A DNA stretch of 64,000 nt from Humibacter ginsenosidimutans (GCF_007859675.1 NZ_CP042305.1:3472001-3536000), one strand, 5' to 3'. Shown: positions 17,906-26,848, counted from the first letter of the stretch. Notes: a model not told the origin generated them from the sequence alone. Made by a program: numbers and translations.

Positions 17906-18958
17906 GTGCTTCCAGAGCGCCAGCTCACCGGCCCCGTGAGCCTCTGCCTGCCGAACGGGCGGCTGAACCCGGATGCCGTCGGCTGGGCCCGCACCCCGCT
18001 CGTGAACACCGACGGTGTCGCCCGAGGCCCACGCCCCTACGCCTGGGGCCGCAATAAGCGCTGGGAGTACTGGGGCATCACGACGCCCACGCACCTCATC
18101 GGTCTGACGGTGTCGTCCATCGACTACGCGGGCGTCCACGAGCTGTGGGTGTTCGATCGCGACAGCCGCAAGGAGGTCGCGGTGAATGCCGTCGTGCCGC
18201 TGGCGCGCGACGTGGTGCTGCCGGGGACGCTGGGCGCAGGGCCCGCAAGCGCCAGGGCGAAGGTGCCGCTGGGCGAGCTGCGCATCGACATCGACGAGGT
18301 GGCAGGCGGAACGCGGCTGACGGCATCCGCTCCCCGCGTCTCGCTCGACATCGTGGCCACCCGCCCCGACGGTCGCACCCTCGCCGACCACGAGGCGATG
18401 GGCGTGGTGGTGCCGTGGAGCAGGCGTCTGTTCCAGTACACGGTGAAGGATGTCGACCGCCCGGCGATGGGAACGCTCACCATCGACGGCGTGGAGCACG
18501 GCGTTCCGGCGGGGGAATCATGGGCCGTGCTCGATCACGGGCGCGGGCGCTGGCCGTACAGCGTCGCGTGGAACTGGGGCGCGGCATCCGGCTTCGTGGG
18601 CTGGGTCGGTGAGCAGCGCAGGGTCGGCGTGCAGCTGGGCGCCAAATGGACGGACGGAACCGGCTCGACCGAGAACGCGATCACGGTCGACGGCAGGGTG
18701 CACAAGATCAGCGAGGAACTCGTCTGGGAGTACCGGCCGGGCGAGTGGATGACGCCGTGGCACATCAAGGGGGAGCGCGTGGATGCCACGTTCACGCCGT
18801 TCCACCTCAAACAGTCGTCGACGCAGCTGGGCGTCATCGCCTCGAGCACGCGCCAGTGCTTCGGTCACTACTCCGGCTGGATCGCCACCGACGACGGTGC
18901 CGGCCAGAGGATCGACGGCCTGCTCGGCTGGGCGGAGGACGTGCACAACCGCTGGTGA
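17906..18958 (+). CDS. DUF2804 domain-containing protein
   Basis: A 350-residue cytosolic protein with the look of the DUF2804 family: N-terminal LPERQLTGPVSLCLPNGRLN, then WGRNKRWEYWGI, and late WNWGAASG and QCFGHYSGW segments. No catalytic motif is recognized and the biochemical role is unknown. The frame opens at a GTG at 17870, but a box TAGTCT at 17864-17869 abuts that codon, and GAGGAG stands five to seven bases before the GTG at 17906, so 17906 was chosen. It is divergent from menF. Confidence 0.82.
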   Translation: MLPERQLTGPVSLCLPNGRLNPDAVGWARTPLVNTDGVARGPRPYAWGRNKRWEYWGITTPTHLIGLTVSSIDYAGVHELWVFDRDSRKEVAVNAVVPLARDVVLPGTLGAGPASARAKVPLGELRIDIDEVAGGTRLTASAPRVSLDIVATRPDGRTLADHEAMGVVVPWSRRLFQYTVKDVDRPAMGTLTIDGVEHGVPAGESWAVLDHGRGRWPYSVAWNWGAASGFVGWVGEQRRVGVQLGAKWTDGTGSTENAITVDGRVHKISEELVWEYRPGEWMTPWHIKGERVDATFTPFHLKQSSTQLGVIASSTRQCFGHYSGWIATDDGAGQRIDGLLGWAEDVHNRW

Positions 18959-18984
18959 GCGGGCGGCAGGGCGCGGACTGCCGC

Positions 18985-19000
18985 GGGTTGAGGAGCACAC
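18985..19000 (+). repeat. truncated end of the intergenic hairpin repeat (copy E)
   Basis: Only the left end GGGTTGAGGAGC is present, 26 bases after the DUF2804 stop. The matching right arm is not found nearby. The remaining gene-free sequence to 19086 shows nothing recognizable. Confidence 0.55.
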
Positions 19001-19086
19001 GGCGTAAGTCGTGCGCGGACTACCGCGGGATGCGGGGCAACGATGACGCCACGTTTCGTGCGGCCGACGTCGCGCACAAGCGCGCC

Positions 19087-19244
19087 CTATCGCGGCTGCG
19101 CCGCTCAGAGACTCAATCGGGTCGGCCCTGCGAGCGAGCTCGCAGCGCTCTCCCCTCAATCGCCTCTATCGCGGCTGCGCGGCTCAGAGACTCAATCGGG
19201 TCGGCCCTGCGAGCGAGCTCGCAGCGCTCTCCCCTCAATCGCCT
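19087..19244 (+). repeat. 79-bp tandem duplication upstream of menG
   Basis: Two head-to-tail copies, 19087-19165 and 19166-19244, differ at one position (CTGCGCCGCTCAG versus CTGCGCGGCTCAG). Each copy holds a near-palindrome CTGCGAGCGAGCTCGCAG. The second copy ends just before the -10 box of menG. Confidence 0.85.
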
Positions 19245-19245
19245 C

Positions 19246-19251
19246 TAAGCT
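19246..19251 (+). promoter_or_regulatory. -10 box of menG
   Basis: TAAGCT lies seven bases before the menG GTG at 19259. Confidence 0.5.
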
Positions 19252-19258
19252 TGACCGG

Positions 19259-20041
19259 GTGAGTAGGGCCGACCTGAGCAAACAGCCGTCGGACGTCGCC
19301 GCGATGTTCGATGAGGTCTCGGTCGGATACGACCGCACGAACACGGTGCTGTCCGTCGGCAACGCGACGCTGTGGCGCATCGCCACGACGCGCGCCGTCG
19401 ATCCGCGCCCCGGTCAGCTCATCCTCGACGTGGCCGCCGGAACCGGCACCTCCAGCGCGTCCCTCGCGCACTCGGGTGCTCGCGTCATCGCCGCCGACTT
19501 CTCTCCAGGCATGATCGCCGTCGGCAGGCAGCGTCAGGCCGGCAACCCGAACATCGAGTTCGTGCAGGCGGATGCCACACAGCTCCCGTTCGACGACGAC
19601 AGCTTCGACGCTGTGACCATCTCGTTCGGGCTGCGCAACATCGTCGACCCGGGCGCCGCGCTCGCCGAGTTCTTCCGGGTGACGAAGCCGGGCGGCAGGG
19701 TCGTGGTGTGCGAGTTCTCGCGGCCGCCGGCATCCCTGATCCGCGCCGGCTATTACGCGTACCTGCGCTACGGCATGCCGATCTTCGCCAGGCTCGCCTC
19801 GTCGAACCCGGTCGCCTACGCATACCTCATGGAGTCGATCCGGGACTGGCCCGACCAGCACACGCTCGCCGGCATGATTCGCCGGGCGGGGTTCGAGCGG
19901 GTCGCGTACCGCAACCTCACCGCGGGCATCGTGGCCCTGCATCGCGGTTTCGTGCCGCCGACCGAAGCGGATGCCGCACCGTCGGCCGGGCGCGGAGCAT
20001 CCGCCGCCCCGAATTCCGTCGACCCGAAGGGTGACCAGTAG
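19259..20041 (+). CDS. menG: demethylmenaquinone methyltransferase (MenG/UbiE family)
   Basis: A 260-residue class I SAM-dependent methyltransferase that makes the last step to menaquinone. It has the UbiE N-terminal YDRTNTVLSVGNATLWR, SAM motif I LDVAAGTGTSS, the ADFSPGMI segment and the UbiE signature FGLRNIVDPGAALAEFFRVTKPGGRVVV. The open frame continues upstream through the 79-bp duplication to 19043, but no homology is expected there. GTG 19259 starts at the usual family N terminus. The TAG stop overlaps the next GTG by one base. Confidence 0.94.
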   Translation: MSRADLSKQPSDVAAMFDEVSVGYDRTNTVLSVGNATLWRIATTRAVDPRPGQLILDVAAGTGTSSASLAHSGARVIAADFSPGMIAVGRQRQAGNPNIEFVQADATQLPFDDDSFDAVTISFGLRNIVDPGAALAEFFRVTKPGGRVVVCEFSRPPASLIRAGYYAYLRYGMPIFARLASSNPVAYAYLMESIRDWPDQHTLAGMIRRAGFERVAYRNLTAGIVALHRGFVPPTEADAAPSAGRGASAAPNSVDPKGDQ

Positions 20042-21102
20042 TGCCATCGCTGCCTCTCGCGCGTCGGGGGACGACGCTGACCAGCCAGCTCGGGCTCGGT
20101 GAACGGTTCTTCGCGTCCGGAAAAGACAGGCGGTTCGCGGCCCGTATCGACGAGGGTCTCGATCAGGTCGAGGCGGGCCTCGCCGAACAGGTCAAGTTCG
20201 CCGATCAGCTCGCGGATGTCACGGCCGCTTATCTGCTCAACGCCGGAGGCAAGCGGGTGCGCCCCATGCTCACCCTGCTCACCGCACAGCTCGGCGAGGG
20301 GGCGACGCCCGAGGTGATCACGGCGGCGCAGGCCGTGGAGATCACGCACCTGGCATCCCTTTATCACGACGATGTCATGGACGAGGCTCTCACCCGACGT
20401 GGGGTGCCCAGCGCACAGCACGTGTGGGGCAATTCGGTGGCGGTGCTCACCGGCGACCTGCTCTTCGCGCGCGCCAGCCAGCTCGTGGCGAGTCTCGGCG
20501 AGGGCGCCATTCGGCTGCAGGCCGACACCTTCGAGCGACTGTGCCTCGGCCAGCTGCACGAGACGATCGGGCCGAACGAGAGCGACGGCCCGATCGAGCA
20601 TTACATCGGCGTGCTCGCCGACAAGACCGGTTCGCTCATCGCGGCGGCCGCCCAGATGGGCGTGATGTTCTCGGGCGCTCCGCAGGAGTACAACGCGTCG
20701 GTGATGGAGTTCGGCGAGAAGATCGGCGTGGGCTTCCAGCTGGTCGACGACGTGATCGACCTCTCCGCCAGCGACGCCGAGACCGGCAAGACGCCTGGCA
20801 CCGACCTGCGCGCCGGTGTCGCCACGCTGCCCCTGCTCAAGCTGCGCGAGCTGGCTCCGAACGATGTGGATGCCGCTGCCCTGCTCGAGCGCATCGAGAC
20901 CGAGGTGCTCGGTGCGGGCGACGAGGTCGACGTGAGCGAGATCGTCGGGCAGCTGCGCGATCATCCCGTGACCCAGCAGACGCTCGACGAGGCGCACCGT
21001 TGGGCGCGCGAGGCCGTCGAGGCCATCGCACCCCTGCCGGAAGGCCCCGTGAAACGTGCCCTCACCCGGTTCGCAAACTCGATCGTCGAACGCTCCAGCT
21101 GA
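20041..21102 (+). CDS. trans-polyprenyl diphosphate synthase (menaquinone side chain)
   Basis: A 353-residue long-chain polyprenyl diphosphate synthase. It has KRVRPMLTLL for IPP binding, the first Asp-rich motif YHDDVMDEALTRRG and the second motif FQLVDDVIDLSASD. The residues before the first DDxxD are small (ITHLASL), as in long-chain enzymes. Position directly behind menG, with a one-base overlap, argues that it makes the prenyl tail used by MenA. Exact chain length cannot be read from the sequence. Confidence 0.93.
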   Translation: MPSLPLARRGTTLTSQLGLGERFFASGKDRRFAARIDEGLDQVEAGLAEQVKFADQLADVTAAYLLNAGGKRVRPMLTLLTAQLGEGATPEVITAAQAVEITHLASLYHDDVMDEALTRRGVPSAQHVWGNSVAVLTGDLLFARASQLVASLGEGAIRLQADTFERLCLGQLHETIGPNESDGPIEHYIGVLADKTGSLIAAAAQMGVMFSGAPQEYNASVMEFGEKIGVGFQLVDDVIDLSASDAETGKTPGTDLRAGVATLPLLKLRELAPNDVDAAALLERIETEVLGAGDEVDVSEIVGQLRDHPVTQQTLDEAHRWAREAVEAIAPLPEGPVKRALTRFANSIVERSS

Positions 21103-21243
21103 TCGATCCGACGAGAAGGATGCCCGCCCATGCACGTCAGCAGCGCCCTCCATGCCGAGAAGGCGCAGGCGCGCCGCTCCGTGCGCAGGGATGAGGCAGA
21201 GCGCCAGCCCGACACCGACCACGACGACGAAAAGGACCCCGTC

Positions 21244-22604
21244 ATGACCAAACTCCGCTTGGCGATCATCGGGGCAGGACCCGCCGGAATCTACGCCGCC
21301 GACATCCTGCTCAAGGCGGAGCGCGAGTTCGACGTGTCGATCGACCTGTTCGACCAGCTCCCTGCTCCCTACGGCCTGGTGCGTTATGGCGTTGCCCCCG
21401 ACCACCCGCGCATCAAAGGCATCATCACGGCTCTGCGCGACGTGCTCGACCGCGGCGACATCCGCATCTTCGGCAACGTGCGCTACGGCACCGACATCAC
21501 CCTCGAAGACCTGCAGCACCACTACAACGCGGTCATCTTCGCCACCGGTGCGGTGCGCGACGCCCCCCTCGACATCGTTGGCGTCCAGGCCGAGGGGTCG
21601 TACGGCGCTGCCGACTTCGTGAGCTGGTACGACGGGCATCCCGATTTCCCGCGCACCTGGCCGCTCGAAGCGGAGTCCGTCGCGGTGATCGGCAACGGCA
21701 ATGTGGCGTTGGATGTCGCGCGCATCTTGGCGAAGCATCCAGAAGACCTTCTCCCCACTGAGATTCCCGACAATGTGTACGAGGGTCTGCAGGAGTCGCC
21801 GGTCACCGACGTGCACGTGTTCGGCCGGCGCGGGCCGACCTCGGTGAAGTTCACACCGCTCGAGCTGCGCGAGCTCGGCGAGCTGCGCGACGTGGACATG
21901 ATCCTCTACGACGAGGACTTCGACTACGACGACCACGCACGCGAGGTGATCGCCGGCAACAAGCAGGTGCTCGTCATCGACCGGGTGCTGCAGCAGTGGC
22001 GGCAGCGTGAGGTGGGCCAGGCATCCCGCCGGCTGCACCTGCATTTCTACGCGAAGCCCACGGAGTTCGTCGAAGACGAGAACGGGCATGTGAGCGCCAT
22101 CAGGTACGAGCGCACGGCCCCCGACGGGCAGGGCGGCGTCGTCGGCACCGGCGAGGTGCGCGAGATCCCGGTGCAGGCCGTGTACCGGGCCGTCGGCTAC
22201 TTCGGGTCGCCGCTGCCTGGCATCCCGTTCGACAAGCGGCACGGCGTGATTCCGAACCACGAGGGCCGGTGCTGCACACCACCGACAACGCCCAGTTCTA
22301 CGGCGTGTACGCCACGGGGTGGATCAAACGCGGTCCCGTCGGCCTCATCGGGCACACCAAGTCGGATGCCATGGAGACGGTCTCGCACCTCATCAACGAC
22401 CTCGGCAACTGGTGGACGCCCGCCGACCCGTCCGAGGCGTCGGTGGTAGAGCTGCTGCGCTCGCGCGACGTGGAGTTCACCAATCTCGACGGCTGGCACA
22501 ATCTCGACGCGCACGAGATGGCGCTCGGTGCGGCCCAGGGTCGCGCGCGCATCAAGGTGGTGCCGCGCGACGAGATGGTGCGGGTGTCGAACAGCCCGGC
22601 CTGA
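21244..22604 (+). pseudogene. fprA: ferredoxin/NADP reductase FprA, one-base frameshift
   Basis: Encodes an FprA/adrenodoxin-reductase-like flavoprotein that moves electrons between NADPH and ferredoxin. The first frame gives the FAD motif AIIGAGPAGIYAAD, PYGLVRYGVAPDHP, the NADP motif VIGNGNVALDVARIL and VYRAVGYFGSP. At 22267-22271 the frame breaks: IPNHEGR continues only one frame over, as VLHTTDNAQFYGVYATGWIKR to the stop at 22604. One G appears missing (CGGTG instead of CGGGTG). The downstream part, including WIKRGPVGLIG, looks fully conserved, so this is a sequencing error or very recent mutation. ATG 21244 follows AAGGA; an alternative ATG at 21130 with GAGAAGGA would add 38 residues. 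Confidence 0.88.
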
Positions 22605-22621
22605 GCCGCGCGTCGTCCCTC

Positions 22622-22721
22622 GGGTTGAGGAGCACCGCGAAGCGGCGCGTCTCGAAACCCGATGCTCTGCGCTGCCGTGGGTTTCGAGACGCCCGCGGCT
22701 GCGCCGCGAGCTCCTCAACCC
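22622..22721. repeat. intergenic hairpin repeat (copy C)
   Basis: Perfect 12-base ends GGGTTGAGGAGC (22622-22633) and GCTCCTCAACCC (22710-22721), with inner GTCTCGAAACCC / GGGTTTCGAGAC. The flanks of the inner stem also pair (GCGAAGCGGCGC against GCGGCTGCGCCGC). It follows fprA. Confidence 0.85.
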
Positions 22722-22762
22722 GCGGTATCACCCCAACCGGCGGTGACGTGACAGAGCCCGCA

Positions 22763-22768
22763 TAGGCT
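22763..22768 (+). promoter_or_regulatory. -10 box of the alpha/beta hydrolase gene
   Basis: TAGGCT lies six bases before the ATG at 22775. Leaderless-type arrangement. Confidence 0.5.
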
Positions 22769-22774
22769 TGCCGC

Positions 22775-23848
22775 ATGGGGGAATGGGCACCTGATGTGCT
22801 CGGCCGGCCCTTCGAGCAGCGCACGTTGCGTCTCGGGGCGGAATCGGTCGGCGTGGCTTCGGTGGATGCCGCGCCCGTCGACCCGACGTCCGGCAGGGTG
22901 CCGAGGCGCGGCACGCCGTCCAGTGCGAACGCGCACGCTCGCACGCTCGTGGCGACGGTCGTGCGCTACCGGCGACGGCCCCGCGTCGCGCTGGCGCTGC
23001 CCGCGCGCGGATACGACGTGCTCTACGTGCATGGCTGGTCGGACTACTTCTTCCAGAAGGAGCTCGCCGAGTTCTGGTGGCGTCAGGGTGCGCGCTTCCA
23101 CGCGCTCGACCTGCGTCGCTACGGGCGCAGCCTGCGGCCCGGTCAGACGCCGGGATTCATCAGCGACCTGCAGACCTACGACCAAGACATCGCCGCCGCG
23201 CTGGGAGCGATGGGCCACACGCCGACTGCTGGCGGGCATCCACGCCGGCGGCTGATCCTGATGGGTCACTCGACGGGCGGCCTCACGCTCAGCCTGTGGG
23301 CAGCTCGGCACCGTGGCGTCGCGTCGGCGCTGGTGCTCAACAGTCCGTGGCTGGAGTTTCAGACCGGGTCGTTCGGCCGTGACATGCTGCGCCCGCTCAT
23401 CGACCTGCATGCCAGGGTCGCGCCACGCGGCAGGATGCCGTCTGTCGACTTCGGCTTCTACTCTCGTTCGGTCTCCGCAGCCGAGCAGGGCGAGTGGACG
23501 TACAACCCTGACTGGCGTCCCGAGCGCGGCTTCGCACTGCACCCTGCGTGGTTGCGCGCGGTGCTGGAGGGCCATCGCCGCGTGGCGAACGGGCTGAACC
23601 TGGACCTTCCGGTCTTCACCATGCTGTCGGCGAGGTCGACGATCTCTCCGGTGTGGAGCGACGCCATGCTGCGCACCGACACCGTGCTGGACGTGGACGA
23701 GATCGCCGCCCGCGCCACCCAGCTCGGCTCACGGGTCACGGTGCAGCGCTTCGACGGAGCGTTGCACGACATCGTGCTGTCGGCTCCGCCGGTGCGCGCG
23801 GAGGCGTACGAGGCGATGGCGCGGTGGCTGCGGTACGCGCTGGGGTGA
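22775..23848 (+). CDS. alpha/beta hydrolase
   Basis: A 357-residue alpha/beta-hydrolase-fold protein of the serine-hydrolase (lysophospholipase-like) type. The nucleophile elbow is LMGHSTGGLT, giving Ser in GHSTG near residue 164. The oxyanion region is YVHGWSDYFF, and the probable catalytic His is in GALHDIVLSAP near the C terminus. The first 75 residues are variable. No signal peptide is evident. The menaquinone pathway would need a MenH-like hydrolase-fold lyase, but nothing here argues specifically for that. Confidence 0.85.
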   Translation: MGEWAPDVLGRPFEQRTLRLGAESVGVASVDAAPVDPTSGRVPRRGTPSSANAHARTLVATVVRYRRRPRVALALPARGYDVLYVHGWSDYFFQKELAEFWWRQGARFHALDLRRYGRSLRPGQTPGFISDLQTYDQDIAAALGAMGHTPTAGGHPRRRLILMGHSTGGLTLSLWAARHRGVASALVLNSPWLEFQTGSFGRDMLRPLIDLHARVAPRGRMPSVDFGFYSRSVSAAEQGEWTYNPDWRPERGFALHPAWLRAVLEGHRRVANGLNLDLPVFTMLSARSTISPVWSDAMLRTDTVLDVDEIAARATQLGSRVTVQRFDGALHDIVLSAPPVRAEAYEAMARWLRYALG

Positions 23849-23956
23849 GGGTCTCAGCTCGCAGGCGGCCGCGTCACCGTGCAGGATATGCGTGCCGCCG
23901 AGACGATATCCGTCGCGGCCGTCGTTATTTCCTGTTCTGTGTCGCGCTCGCGCCGG

Positions 23957-24841
23957 TCAGCGGGTCGCCGCGGAGCAGCGCATCGTCAGCGTCGTCGTGC
24001 CCGCGTCGTCCCCGAGCTCCAAGGCGACGGATGCTCCGCCCAGCTCCCCGAGCGAGCTCAGGTGGGTGCCGCCGCACGCGATGCGGGCGATGCCGCCCGG
24101 CAATTCGCACACCCAGTACCGAGGGTCGCTGAGACCGTCGCCCTCGCGCTCGATGTGCACGGGGGCGTCGGTGGCGATCCACTCGAGCAGGGTGGCGGTG
24201 GCGGCCGAAGCGACGGCATCCAGCGCGTCGTCGAGGCCCTCGGTGGCGAAGCCCTTGCGCCGCAGGGACTTGTTCAGGCGGAACACGTCGACCGAGCCGT
24301 CGGGCACGATCGTCGAGGACTGAATGGCCTCGTGATCGAAGTCGGGGCGGCCGAGGGCATCCTCGCGCACCGGCTTGCTCCAGCGGTCGGCGAACGCCGC
24401 ATTGAGGGCAAGGGATGCCACGTGGCACAGCGTGTGCCCCGCCGAGAGCGCGCGGCGGTGCGCGGCGTCCACACTCACGACCACCTCGTCGCCGACCGCG
24501 ATGCGACTGGGCTCGGCCAGCACGTGCACGACGACGAACGCCCAGCCCTCCGTGCCGCGGCGCACGGGAACGTCGTCGCCGACGAACAGGTTGGTGCCAT
24601 CGGTGGCGCCGACGACGACGTCGAGAAGGGATGCCTCGCGACCGTCGACGAGAATGCTGCCGGCATCCGATCCCTGGTCGGGCCACGCCAGGTCGACGGG
24701 ATGCGCCGGCGTGCGGTCGAGCAGCACGAGTTCGCGGCCGTCGCCGTACGGCTGCACGTGCAGCACGACGCCGTCGGCGCGCAGCGACTCGGCGCCCGTG
24801 GTCGGGTAGAGAACGACGGTGTCGGTCGAGGGGAGCGGCAT
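23957..24841 (-). CDS. AlaX-like alanyl-tRNA editing domain protein
   Basis: A 294-residue stand-alone homologue of the second additional domain of alanyl-tRNA synthetase. Zinc-ligand motifs are HxxxH in AGHTLCHVA near residue 135 and CxxxH in ACGGTHLSSLGE near residue 250. Such proteins hydrolyse mischarged Ser-tRNA(Ala), or act as related metal hydrolases. The open frame runs to 25384, but ATG 24841 begins the conserved domain and the upstream part is shadow of yajQ. It follows yajQ after five bases and is probably cotranscribed with it. Confidence 0.82.
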   Translation of the reverse strand: MPLPSTDTVVLYPTTGAESLRADGVVLHVQPYGDGRELVLLDRTPAHPVDLAWPDQGSDAGSILVDGREASLLDVVVGATDGTNLFVGDDVPVRRGTEGWAFVVVHVLAEPSRIAVGDEVVVSVDAAHRRALSAGHTLCHVASLALNAAFADRWSKPVREDALGRPDFDHEAIQSSTIVPDGSVDVFRLNKSLRRKGFATEGLDDALDAVASAATATLLEWIATDAPVHIEREGDGLSDPRYWVCELPGGIARIACGGTHLSSLGELGGASVALELGDDAGTTTLTMRCSAATR

Positions 24842-24846
24842 CGAGA

Positions 24847-25335
24847 TCAGCGGAAGTTCACGAACTGCAGGTCGACGTCGACGTCGGCCTTCTTGAGCAG
24901 TGCAATCGTGGCCTGCAGGTCGTCCCTGCTCTTCGAGGAGACGCGCACCTCGTCGCCCTGGATCTGGCTCTTCACCGACTTGGGCGCCTCGTCGCGGACG
25001 AGCTTGTTGATCTTCTTGCCTGCCTCCTGGTCGATGCCCTGCTTGAGGCCGACCTCGAGGCGGAACTCCTTGCCGCTGGCGTAGGGGTCGCCGGCATCCA
25101 GGCTCTTCAGCGAGATGCCGCGCTTGATGAACTTCGACTCGAGCACATCGAGGATGGCCTTCACGCGCTCCTCGGTGTTGGCCTTGAGCAGCACCTTCTC
25201 GCCGCTCCACTCGACCGATGCTCCGACGTTCTTGAAGTCGTAGCGCTGCTCGACCTCCTTGCGCGCCTGGTTGACGGCGTTGTCGGCCTCCATCTTGTCG
25301 ACTTTGCTGACGACGTCGAACGACGAATCTGCCAT
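24847..25335 (-). CDS. yajQ: YajQ family nucleotide-binding protein
   Basis: A 162-residue protein of the YajQ (UPF0234) family, two-ferredoxin-fold proteins reported to bind cyclic di-GMP or RNA. It shows the family N terminus [20 protein letters not shown], then RYDFKN, and the C-terminal [12 protein letters not shown]...[11 protein letters not shown] 25335 follows AAGGAG by seven bases. Length is normal for the family. Confidence 0.93.
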   Translation of the reverse strand: MADSSFDVVSKVDKMEADNAVNQARKEVEQRYDFKNVGASVEWSGEKVLLKANTEERVKAILDVLESKFIKRGISLKSLDAGDPYASGKEFRLEVGLKQGIDQEAGKKINKLVRDEAPKSVKSQIQGDEVRVSSKSRDDLQATIALLKKADVDVDLQFVNFR

Positions 25336-25463
25336 GACGTGTGGCTCCTTCGTGAGATGCGGTGCGATCGGCTTTCGCCTGCATGCGAGTTTACGGGCAG
25401 GGGCCGCACCGCCGATCGGAGCCGGCGCCGAAGTGTTTCCTCGTGCGGGGCATCCGCTACCTC

Positions 25464-25469
25464 TATGCT
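25464..25469 (+). promoter_or_regulatory. -10 box of the acidic membrane-protein gene
   Basis: TATGCT lies six bases before the GTG at 25476. Leaderless-type arrangement. Confidence 0.5.
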
Positions 25470-25475
25470 GGCGGC

Positions 25476-26006
25476 GTGACCGAACGCATGAGCGGCCTTG
25501 CCGCGACCGGATCCGACGTGACACCCTGGCTCGTCGTCGCGGGCATCATCGTGCTGCTCGGCGTCATCGCGCTCATCGTTGCGGGCATCGTGCGCTCGCG
25601 CCGCGCCGAGAAACAGGTCGAAGACGCGGCGGAGTCGGTGGCGGATGCGGGTGGCGCGCTTCCCACGCCCGACCCGAACGCGCCGGCCTCCGACGAGACG
25701 GTCATCGACGAGGCGGCAGGGCTCGGCGGTGCTGCTGCGGCCGGTGCCGCTGCTGCAGGAACCGCGGCGGGCGACGCGGAGGAGGCGCCGTTCGACGGCG
25801 ACGCCGCGGAGATCAGCCCGAACGACGAGTTCATGCCCAACGTCGGCACCGTGGGCGGCGGCCTGAATGCGCCGGCCGACACCTCATGGCCGGCCGACGG
25901 CGAGGCGTTCACGGAGCGCCCGACGGAGCCCGCCGAGGGCGAGAGTCCGGAGAAGGACGTGCCCCCGTTCGACCCGCCGACCGAGAACGACGACCCGTCG
26001 AAGTAG
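25476..26006 (+). CDS. hypothetical single-pass protein with acidic Pro/Ala-rich tail
   Basis: A 176-residue protein that I do not recognize. One hydrophobic helix ([23 protein letters not shown]) near residues 17-40 is followed by RSRRAEK, which suggests the tail is cytoplasmic. The remaining 130 residues are low complexity, very acidic and rich in Ala, Gly, Pro and Glu, ending [14 protein letters not shown]. No catalytic motif is seen. It lies divergent to yajQ and just upstream of tRNA-Tyr. Confidence 0.65.
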   Translation: MTERMSGLAATGSDVTPWLVVAGIIVLLGVIALIVAGIVRSRRAEKQVEDAAESVADAGGALPTPDPNAPASDETVIDEAAGLGGAAAAGAAAAGTAAGDAEEAPFDGDAAEISPNDEFMPNVGTVGGGLNAPADTSWPADGEAFTERPTEPAEGESPEKDVPPFDPPTENDDPSK

Positions 26007-26110
26007 GTCACAATCGCGCGGCCGTTGCGCGGATTTCTTAGGATGCCCCCGCCCGGGTATTCTTGTGAGGCGCCTTCGGTCAGGTGATCACATGTGGTCG
26101 GGAGCGCCAA

Positions 26111-26192
26111 GGCAGGTTACCCAAGCGGCCAAAGGGATCTGACTGTAAATCAGCCGGCATAGCCTTCGGGGGTTCGAATCCCTCACCTGCCA
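26111..26192 (+). tRNA. tRNA-Tyr (anticodon GTA)
   Basis: Class II tRNA. Acceptor GGCAGGT pairs with ACCTGCC (26185-26191), the anticodon GTA is at 26145-26147 in loop TGTAAAT, and it has a long variable arm (GCCGGCATAGCCTTCGGGG) and a T loop TTCGAATC. The CCA end is not encoded. Confidence 0.97.
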
Positions 26193-26212
26193 CCCAGACA
26201 ATCACTGGGATC

Positions 26213-26244
26213 ACGCCCCGTCGCTCATCGAAGCGGCGGGGCGT
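26213..26244 (+). terminator. probable terminator of tRNA-Tyr
   Basis: ACGCCCCGTCGC (26213-26224) pairs with GCGGCGGGGCGT (26233-26244) over 12 positions with one mismatch and an 8-base loop, 21 bases after the tRNA. A short TTCT follows. Confidence 0.65.
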
Positions 26245-26520
26245 TCTCGCTACTTGCTCGCAGGCTTCGGCGCGATACATTCACGATCATGTCGGGGATC
26301 GAGTCATCCCTTCGCGCCGGAACGACGCATGCCGAGCGCACCGCGGCGAGCGAGGATGCACATCGTCCGACCGCGTGCACAATCAGTCTCGATGACTGGG
26401 ACCTGCTCGCGCAGCATGTCGAACAGGAGCGCTGATTCCTCACCTGTCAAGGGGTGGTTTCGAACCCTGCCGAGGCCTACGGTGATCTCACCGTTCTTTG
26501 GTGGGAGTAGACCGGTGCAG

Positions 26521-26546
26521 TGTCCCGGCGTGGGGGTGCCGGGACA
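26521..26546. terminator. strong hairpin, terminator-like
   Basis: TGTCCCGGC (26521-26529) pairs perfectly with GCCGGGACA (26538-26546) around an 8-base loop GTGGGGGT. There is no T-run. Its function is not clear because no gene ends nearby. Confidence 0.45.
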
Positions 26547-26678
26547 CGTCCATGTCCGGGCGGCGTCGATGCTGCATGCAGAGGAATGTGGCCAGCACGC
26601 CAAGGCCACAACGGGGATCACCACGATGGGCACGAAAGAACCGCGCCCACGGAACGGTGATCGACCCGCGATGCTGAC

Positions 26679-26711
26679 GCGCCGACCAGCGTTCGGGTGA
26701 CTGGTCGGCGC
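26679..26711. terminator. 11-bp perfect hairpin
   Basis: GCGCCGACCAG (26679-26689) pairs with CTGGTCGGCGC (26701-26711) around an 11-base loop. It lies about 140 bases beyond the end of the minus-strand siderophore-interacting-protein remnant and may once have terminated that operon. Confidence 0.45.
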
Positions 26712-26848
26712 GCCGCCCTCACGGGCAGGAAAGACTCGAGAGCCTTTCATCTCAGAAGACGCCGAGTCCCCGCATGCATGACGGGAATACCCCTGCACTG
26801 GGGGCACGCGCACGCCACCACGCCCAGGCTGATCCGACCGGCCGGCTC

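Larger units (their letters stand above)
26193..26848. other. gene-poor interval with hairpins after tRNA-Tyr
   Basis: About 650 bases without a recognizable gene. It contains three strong inverted repeats (listed separately). A minus-strand frame from 26304 to 26813 (169 codons) has one short hydrophobic patch but no known family, no ribosome site and a composition like random sequence. I do not call it a gene. The interval separates the respiratory core from the iron locus. Confidence 0.5.

Noticed and set aside
19043..19258. N-terminal extension of MenG
   Set aside because: The extension would translate the 79-bp tandem duplication, and the -10 box at 19246 would lie inside the coding sequence; UbiE-type proteins start near 19259.
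22260..22275. Programmed frameshift in fprA
   Set aside because: There is no slippery heptamer or evident downstream structure, and members of this family need no frameshift; a missing G is simpler.
26304..26813. 169-codon minus-strand gene after tRNA-Tyr
   Set aside because: No ribosome-binding site, no recognizable domain, and it spans a strong hairpin; composition looks non-coding.
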